DNA of 64,000 nucleotides from Siphonodentalium dalli (taxonomy: Eukaryota > Mollusca > Scaphopoda > Gadilida > Siphonodentaliidae). Made by a program: the position numbers and the translations under genes. Positions 56,964 to 64,000 of the stretch are shown here, in pieces. The notes beneath the pieces were generated by a model that ran no database searches, was not told the origin of the DNA, and saw only the letters and a program-made list of their open reading frames with translations. The stretch spans positions 133,619,989-133,683,988 of the forward strand of contig CP136068.1 in NCBI GenBank assembly GCA_032622095.1. Direction: 5' to 3'. Numbering within the stretch: position 1 is the first letter of the stretch; each line of letters starts with the position of its first letter.

Positions 56964-57583
56964 GCGCTTGTATTGTTAACATTCATTCATAATGAGTGTA
57001 TTGTGTTCCTTTAATATTCAAACACCGGTGCGTTTATTGTTAACATTCATTCATAATGAGTGTCTTGTGTTCCTTTAATGATGTCATAGCGTGTGTACAT
57101 GCAAGACAGTATAACACTATGCCTATGTCTGTATCTGTTGTCACACCGTGAGTGGATTGTCCGCCTTTAATGATGTCATAGCGTGTGTGCATGCAAGACA
57201 GCATAACACTATGATTATGTCTGTAGCTGCAGTTGGTAAGATGTGAAATATAAATTTCAAGGTTCAATTCATTCGTGTAGTAATTTCGTATATGTTCAAC
57301 GCTCTTCATTCGTGCGCTTGTATTGTTAACATTCATTCATAATGAGTGTCCCTTTAGAGTGTCTTGTGTTCCTTTAAGATTCAAACACCAATATTACATC
57401 ACGTCCCTTGTTTCGTGTCACTTTAACTCCTTGAGTGTATTGCCCCTTCTAATGATGTCATAGCATGGGTACATGTAATACAGTATAACACTATGACTAT
57501 GTCTGTATCTGTTGTTGGTAAGATGTGAAATATAAATTTCAGTTCATTCGTGTAGTAATTTCGTATATGTTCAACGCTCTTCA
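56964..57583. repeat. Diverged internal repeats of the right arm
   Basis: Mirror image of 51726-52345, with the same order of TAATGATGTCATAGCG, ACAGTATAACACTAT and GTTAACATTCATTC blocks. Confidence 0.75.
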
Positions 57584-57965
57584 TTCGTAAGAGTTATTAC
57601 CAACTGGAAGTTGTACTATTTTTGATAAACATCGGATTTGCTCATCAGACGATAAGCTGACAATATTTACGCATGGTCTAATTAGATTCATGCATAAATG
57701 TAAGGTAATTTTTGTTATGGTCAAGTTTTTTGTTAAGACCATGTTCTAACATAGATCGATAAATAAGTTAAAGGTCATTATATTCCACAGTCAAATCTAT
57801 TGGTGATCGAATTTGATAACTATTTTATTGGAACAACTAAGAGTATTATTTACGTGAGATCAATGAGTCCAATTATTATAAATAATACATTGCAGGCATC
57901 GGTGGATACCCGATTGCCACATTTAGTGATCACGTGATAAACTGTTAAAATGTCCAAGTGACGTA

Positions 57966-58412
57966 CTATATGTATGCATAACTCAATAAACTGTTAATAC
58001 GTAAGGTTGATAAAATTCTATTCATAACAACATCAAAGTAACTTCTATTATTGCGTGTATGATCACATTCTGATCCGCTGTCGTTATTCATTCCATAACG
58101 TAATGTCTCAGGCCAGTCGAAAATTGGTTGCTCGTCATCTTCATTATATATTGAAATTTTTGGAAATGTTGGAAGTTTTTTTAATTTTTGAAGTTTTTTT
58201 AATTTTTGAAGTTTTGGAAATTTTTGAAATTTTTGAAATTTTTTGAAGTTTTTGAAATTTTTGAAGTTTTTGAAATTTTTGAAATTTTTGAAAGTTTTTG
58301 AAGTTTTGGAAGTTTTTGAAATTTTTTGGACACGCTCAAATATCGTGACTGCTTTCAAAATAGTACAACATCTCAATACTTCCAATAATTCGCGATAATG
58401 CACACCTGTCAT
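57966..58412 (-). CDS. Hypothetical 148-residue protein with FKNF repeats (right arm)
   Basis: Same N- and C-terminal sequence as the left-arm ORF, with three more residues in the FKNF/FQKF repeat region. No recognised family, no signal peptide or membrane segment. Confidence 0.35.
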   Translation of the reverse strand: MTGVHYRELLEVLRCCTILKAVTIFERVQKISKTSKTSKTFKNFKNFKNFKNFKNFKKFQKFQKFPKLQKLKKLQKLKKLPTFPKISIYNEDDEQPIFDWPETLRYGMNNDSGSECDHTRNNRSYFDVVMNRILSTLRINSLLSYAYI

Positions 58413-58942
58413 ATACTCAATAACTTCATCCGGATAGAGAAGTAAAGAATAAACGCTCTTTATTATTCATGTAAGAGTAATGGTGTCAAATTATTTCAGG
58501 TATGACAATTATATGATGTATGGGTTGTGTCTGATTGATAAACACTGGAATGTATGCATTCATACCGATGGTCACAATGTCTAAAATTACCGTGACTCGG
58601 ACCTGTCCATACACATATAATTGGTATAAAGCTATTTCTAAACATCGATTAATAAAATTAACAGAGTTTCATGAAAAATATTTAAAATTTGTTTGAACAA
58701 AAATAACGAAAGATATTACACGCAAATAATTTAACATTCGACATTTAATAGTCGGCCCGATATTTGGGTAAGAGACCGAAAACTCGTTAGAAATTTTTGA
58801 GATTAAAATTTGTTTTTTTGAAAATTTTGAGAAAAAAAAATTTGGGTTTTGAAAAAATATTTTGGGAATATTTTAGTACAAACAATTTTACCCTCATAAA
58901 ATCTATTTTTAGATGTGCAGGTAACGAGCCACAGATACTACT

Positions 58943-58948
58943 TTTAGT
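58943..58948. repeat. Target-site duplication TTTAGT (right)
   Basis: Directly follows the ACTACT end of the palindrome and restores the host-array reading TTTAGTCAAACAAAGAG. Confidence 0.85.
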
Positions 58949-60565
58949 CAAACAAAGAGTAAAATCCAAGATGGCTGCTGGCGGCCATGTTTTTTTGGCC
59001 GAACGACCCCAATGACTCGTTCCCATCTACATGTCAATATTAACATCCATGACAAATTTAATGATGATCCGACAAAAGATACGACCTGTAGCCCGTGCTA
59101 ATGGAAAGCATTTTGAAATCCAAGATGGCCACTGGTGGCCATGTTTTTTGGCCGAACAACCCCAAAATGACTCGTTCCCATCTACATGTCATAGTTAACA
59201 GTTGAAAGGCCTAGTTATGCAAAGAGTAAAATCCACGATATACAAAAAAAGACTCGTTCCCATCTACATGTCATTGTTAACATCCATCACAAATTTCATG
59301 ATGATCCGACAAAAGATACGACATGTAGCCAATGTGAAATGATTTAGGCATGTAAAGAGTAAAATACAAGATCGCTGCTGGCGGCCATGTTTTTTTGGCC
59401 GAATGACCTCAAAATGACTCGCTTCCCACATACCTGTCATTGTTAACATCCATGACAAATCTCATTATGATCGGACCAAATATACGACTTGTAGCCCGTG
59501 CAACCGTTACAAATTTCATAATGATCCGACTAAAGGTGCCCGTGCCAAAGGATTTAGTCAAACAAAGAGTAAAATCCAAGATGGCTGCTGGCGGCCATGT
59601 TTTTTGGCCGAACGACCCCAATGACTCGTTCCCATCTACATGTCAATATTAACATCCATGACAAATTTAATGATGATCCGACAAAAGATATGACCTGTGG
59701 TCCGTGCTAATGGAAAGCATTTTGAAATCCAAGATGGCCACTGGTGGTCATGTTTTTTGGCCGAACAACCCCAAAATGACTCGTTCCCATCTACATGTCA
59801 TTGTTAACAGCCATTACAAATCTCATAATGATCTCATAATGCAAAGAGTAAAATCCAAGATGGCTGCTGGCGGCCATGTTTTTCGCCGATTGACCTCAAA
59901 ATAACTCGGTCCCATCTACATGTCAATATTAACATCTATGACAAATTTCATGAAGATACGACCGAAGCTACGACATGTAGCCCTCGCCAAAGGATTTGGT
60001 CATGCAAAGAGTAAAATCCAAGACGGCTGCTGGCGGCCATGTTTTTTGCCCGAATGACCCCAAAAGGACTCGTTCCCATCAACATGTCATTGTTAACAGC
60101 CATTACAAATCTCATAATGATCTGACCAAAGCTACGACCTGTAGCCCGCGCCAAAGGATTTAGTCATGCAAAGAGTAAAACCCAAGATGGCTGCTGGCGG
60201 CCATGTTTTTCGCCGATTGACCTCAAAATGACTCGTTCCCATCTACATGTCAATATTAACATCCATGACAAATTTCATGATGATCAGACGAACAGTACGA
60301 CCTGTAGCCCGCGCCAATGTATTTAATTTTTAAATCCAAGATGGCCACCAGCGGCCATGTTTTTTTGGCCGAATCACCCCAAAATAATTCGTTCCCATCT
60401 ACATGTCAATGTCAACATTCATGACAAATTTCATGAAGATCAGACCAAAGGTACGACCTGTAGCCAGCGCCAAAGGAAATTGTTGACGGACACACAGACA
60501 CACGCACGACGGACGCCAACCCATGGCAATAGCTCAAACTTACAAAGTAAGTTGAGCTAATAAAA
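58949..60565 (+). repeat. Pearl-like (Helitron-type) element, right part and 3' end
   Basis: Continues the interrupted unit and then about nine or ten tandem units of the same family. The array ends in a unique tail (GACACACGCACGACGGACGC, CATGGCAATAGCTC) and a terminal hairpin AGCTCAAACTTAC / GTAAGTTGAGCT (60531-60558). The 59211-59545 segment is nearly the same as 50028-50360, showing the higher-order repeat. Confidence 0.65.
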
Positions 60566-61500
60566 GCTAAAATCGCATTTGTGTTTATAAATTTTTGTTT
60601 ACATTGAGAAGGGAGTGCACATTTTGTGCAGCCTTATTCGTGTTCTTAGCCTCATTTTTTACAATTGGTAGCTCACACGATATGCACGATTAACATACAT
60701 ATTTAAAAACTTTTAACTAGTAATTAACCAAAAAATCAGCGGGCAAAAACATATACGGTAGGGGCCTCTGTGCATATCAACAAACCACTGATATTTATCT
60801 CATTTGAAGCATAAAACAGGTTATATGTTTGGATAAGTGTGTATATTGCCACATGCTAAATCTTACATGATATTTGTCAGAAAATAAATGGGTTTAAATT
60901 TTGAAAACAATTGTGGTCACGAGCTGCCAAAATCTCGCGATGATGTCCATGCATGTCTGTAAATCTTCTCTGAGACTATCGTCCGCAGTTGTTGATGGCC
61001 TAAAAACTTGATATAGTAAATTATTATGTTTGAAAATTGAAATAAAATAATGTTGAGTGTTATTGGGATACTTCGACTCAAAAATTTATGTTTGAGGCCC
61101 GAATTTGGCCGAATCGGATAGGTGATCTTCAACTATATTGTCATTGATATTGTATTTTGAAAAAAAAATACTCATTATATATAACTGCACATGTCTTTAT
61201 ACATGTACCGGATGAATAGCTCTCACAATCTGAAGTCTGTCTTGGAGTCAGGAGCTCTTTAATTTCAACTTTTCTTCCGCTGTGAGAAGAATTTTCTCAA
61301 CTGGAACTCGGTTCTCTGACATACAATGTATATCTGCTACATTTAGCAGAAGGTGTGGCTCCCTGTGAAAAATTTGAACGCGATTGACTGGTGGTCATGA
61401 AAGTTATACTGTGTGACTCAAAATTCGGCCTCTACCAAATTCGAGTCGGATCGGTAGAGCAGTTTTCGAGTAAATAACACACAATTGTCACACATACATA
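60566..61500. other. Intergenic stretch, no gene recognised
   Basis: No coding region seen. The 61340-61480 stretch (GACTCAAAATTCGGCCTC, GTCGGATCGGTAGAGC) has the feel of old transposon sequence but no partner in the window. Confidence 0.4.
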
Positions 61501-61745
61501 CTAGGGCTGCAATTATACACTTTGTCACGATATGATACGCATCACGATACATGACCAACGATACGATACATACATTATCATGATATGCAAAAACCATGTT
61601 TTGCGAGGATTTTCTACCTATATTGCTGAAAAAACATAGTAAATATGGGTTATTTTTGCTTTCAATGAGCTAAAATTGTGATATTTGTGTATCGTGATAC
61701 ACTTCACACAATACACGTATCTTGTGAAACGTATCGCAATACATT
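61501..61745. repeat. hAT-like ATACGATAC-rich repeat
   Basis: Begins TAGGGCTGCAATTATACAC and is dominated by CACGATAC, GATACGATAC and GTATCGTGATAC in both orientations, a pattern common in animal non-autonomous hAT elements with palindromic ATCGTGATAC interiors. Ends and target duplication were not resolved. Confidence 0.4.
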
Positions 61746-63103
61746 GAACTGCTCTAAATTACATACAGAAGTTCCAAAGTATAACGAATGTGGTATGGTA
61801 CATTTTGTATTAAATTATAACTAAATATTTATCGCGGAATCGGGTCTCAAAAGTCACGTAAATAATATAATTTCGAGCTGAGAACTTCACGTACCGATGA
61901 ATAAATCATTAAGCAACAGGTATGAACAAAGAAGTAAATTCCCCGCGTTATTTTTGCGACTTTATACGGTTCCCTGTCAAAACTTTAAAAAAGTTCCCGG
62001 GTTTTGAACTGATAGAATATGATCTCTACGGGCGTTAGCCAGAGTAGAGATTCACGGCATGATCTAGTAGTCCAGTACCTGAGTATCATGTAACATGGAC
62101 ATGGTTACATGTAGATCATGATGAGATTTTATAAAACTTATTACAAAATAATATCTATTATTACTCACATGTAATGATCTAAAATGCAGGTTTAGACTGT
62201 CAAGTTGTTGGTTGAGAATGTATTTGATGCACCTACAGAATGATATTCAACTTCCCTTCAGTAGGCAAAATCAGACAACTGGACATCTACATACCGGTAA
62301 TCAGCCCATCCCTCTTTAAATAGCTAGAAATGTAAACACAATAACTTTTAACAAGGTGAAAATACTTTGTAAGACTGAACTTGACAAAATATAACTCTTT
62401 GCCCCACAACTCCCTATAAACAATGATGATGAAATCAGGGTAAATATTGATCTTTGGACCATTCTGTCATTTCCAACTTGTCCAATATTCATTAACGCTA
62501 TTACAACGTAAGGTAGTACATTGTATATTCTTGAGGATATACATGTACATTTATGTTCATAATTTTGGTAACTGTTAATTCTAAATTATAACATAACCGC
62601 GTTATTTACTTGCAACAGCCGAACAAATATTTAACTTTTCTCATGACCACCAAACATCCATTTAATTTTTTTCACAGGCAATGTGCACTGCGTTAGTTCT
62701 TTTCACAGAAACTAACAGTGATCAAAATATCTGACTGATTTATACTACCCCGCTGGACAAAACAAGGACCGCCTACTCGGCCATCGTACGTGTCTTCAAC
62801 TTTGGTTTTTGTTTTAAGAGGGAGACCAAGTGACCAATTTTGAATGGGGATTTCCATGCAAATCTGCGGAGCATAGATCTGTATATGTAGATATTACAGT
62901 GCAGGAACCAATTCTGGTTGTAGACGCACTGGTTCATGTGCTAACATTGCCGAATAACTTTATAACCCTGTGATGACTCCAGTAGCGTTCTTTAGCGTGC
63001 ACACACCGAGCCGTGTACACGGGTCATCCATTAATGTCCGCTCCCGATCGGACAGATTACTGCACCCACGACAACATACCGGTACCTGGACAAGTGTTGT
63101 AAT
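61746..63103. other. Intergenic stretch with a partial dispersed repeat, no gene recognised
   Basis: 61925-62070 is the inverted partner of 28005-28090 (CCCCGCGTTATTT, GGTTCCCTGTCAAAA, GGGTTTTGAACTG). The remainder shows nothing recognisable. Confidence 0.5.
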
Positions 63104-63120
63104 GGGGGGGGGGGGGGGGG
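63104..63120. repeat. Poly-G homopolymer run
   Basis: A run of about 17 G residues; its length may be unreliable in the assembly. Confidence 0.9.
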
Positions 63121-63194
63121 TCGGCATTTTGCATTCGGATCTTTATTCAGTTAACTCGAATGAGACCTTTCAGTCTGACAAACTTGGTATCTGA

Positions 63195-63295
63195 CAGAGT
63201 TCTGATTTTTGTCAGAATATCCTGACCAGGTTGCGATCCCCGGTCCGCAAGCATGAGAGACCAGCACGCTACCGCTCGGCTACCGACTTCCAAAA
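63195..63295 (-). repeat. tRNA-derived SINE head
   Basis: On the minus strand the sequence reads GTCGGTAGCCGAGCGGTAGC, an A-box and D-arm like those of Leu/Ser-type tRNAs, then a CTCTCATGCTTGCGGACC stretch and a B-box-like GGGGATCGCAACC. Spacing is that of a tRNA-derived promoter, but the acceptor stem and the CCA end are not intact, so a SINE is likelier than a tRNA gene. Confidence 0.5.
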
Positions 63296-64000
63296 GTAGA
63301 ATTGCACATACTTCTGAGTGTGACTTGATGTGGTATTGAATTTGAAAACAACAGGTCTTCACTCCATACCCGCTACTGGGTAAACAAACAACAACTAAGA
63401 GCATTAAGCTTTAAGTGCTACGCTAGGCGGTCGGACCTAGATAGCGTTTATTATGAAATAATAAAATCGCTCTGATGAATATATGTGCGCTATATATTCA
63501 TGCAGACTATCTCAATATATTTGAAGCGATAAAAATGGATCGAAACTATGCGGATTGAAAAAATATAATATGTATTATAGCGCACATTCTATCTTGGCTC
63601 AACAGAATCAGTCACCCTTCTCAGACTGGGAAGCCTTACAGGAAAAACCAGACCCCTCACTTTATCATTATATCATTTTTATGTGTTGGTCTGGAAACCT
63701 GTATCCGAAAAATGCTCAATATACCAGTCTCAGGGATAAAAACGTCGGATTCGTTTTCTTAGTCGTCATCCGATGAACAAACAAGATAGTATCTCACGTT
63801 TTTAAAAAGAACTATTTTCTTAAGAAAACCAAACAAACAGGTACAGAAAACTGTGTCCGACCGCGACGACAACTGGCACTAGATTGACCATTCACGCTTT
63901 TAGCGCATACCTGCTCACTCAATGACAATCATACATCACAACAGCGACTGAGTACCAATCACACATATCGATAATCACTGACCAGACAATATTCACGCGA
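63296..64000. other. Intergenic stretch, no gene recognised
   Basis: A 73-codon frame (63555-63776) has no supporting motif or splice context. Confidence 0.45.

Larger units (their letters stand above)
50374..58942. mobile_element. 8.57-kb giant palindromic element with ATPase gene in each arm
   Basis: The left arm (50374 to about 54617) is the reverse complement of the right arm (about 54692-58942), with a symmetry axis at about 54654.5. The outer ends read AGTAGTAGTATCTGTGGCTC and GAGCCACAGATACTACT. Each arm carries, from outside in, an AT-rich zone, an FKNF-repeat ORF, ~110-bp diverged repeats with GACATCATTA, and a convergently oriented zinc-finger/ATPase ORF reading outward from the centre. 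Arm differences are few: about four residues in the large protein, a 9-bp indel in the FKNF repeat, an extra AGT at the left end. The 6-bp target duplication shows it integrated as one unit. No integrase, polymerase, protease or capsid gene is seen. A Maverick/Polinton-like origin is inferred. Confidence 0.85.

Noticed and set aside
50374-58942. The palindrome as a sequencing or assembly artefact (for example a missed hairpin-adapter read).
   Set aside because: An artefact would mirror the flanks as well. Here the flanks are a direct continuation of the host array with a 6-bp duplication, and the arms carry real differences. Long-read confirmation is still desirable.
63195-63295. Functional tRNA gene on the minus strand.
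   Set aside because: A and B boxes are recognisable but the stems are not intact by eye, so a tRNA-derived SINE fits better.

Overview
The window looks like AT-rich, intron-containing, repeat-laden nuclear DNA from an invertebrate animal, most likely a mollusc. This is inferred from three things: exons bounded by consensus GT-AG splice sites, a satellite-bearing array resembling the oyster 'pearl' (Helitron-type) elements, and very dense MITE, foldback, hAT and Helitron insertions. There is no bacterial-style operon, rRNA gene or CRISPR array. Nothing here was checked against a database, so family names are recognition by eye.

Two things carry protein-coding information. First, a five-exon gene on the plus strand (17237-38986) joins in frame to a 530-residue secreted protein. 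Its second half has the layout of a legumain/caspase-like (C13-type) fold, but the positions where the catalytic His and Cys would be expected carry other residues, so it is probably a secreted pseudo-peptidase. Its first intron is almost 16 kb of mobile-element debris.

Second, positions 50374-58942 hold an 8.57-kb insertion that is an almost perfect giant palindrome. Each arm of about 4.24 kb encodes the same 566-residue protein: a C2H2 zinc finger, a glutamine-rich linker, a viral-packaging-type (FtsK/HerA, A32-like) ATPase, and a second zinc finger. A smaller ORF with an FKNF repeat lies in the outer part of each arm. The arms meet at a GC-rich trinucleotide core. The whole unit is flanked by a 6-bp direct repeat (TTTAGT) that occurs only once in the uninterrupted host repeat. 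It therefore inserted as a single palindromic unit into a pearl-like tandem array (49324-50373 and 58943-60565). The ATPase and the 6-bp duplication suggest kinship with Maverick/Polinton or adintovirus-type elements, but no integrase, polymerase or capsid gene is visible.

The rest is mobile DNA and its remains. It includes a 32-bp satellite (5641-6515), Helitron-like elements (one cleanly nested inside a hAT-like element with an 8-bp target duplication), a TA-flanked mariner-like hairpin, TTAA-flanked foldback elements, and MITEs with 4-bp target duplications. One ~68-bp self-complementary hairpin module is shared by MITE families with unrelated termini. There is also a LINE reverse-transcriptase tail fragment, tRNA-like SINE pieces and several minisatellites. 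Most of the remaining intergenic DNA shows no recognisable gene.
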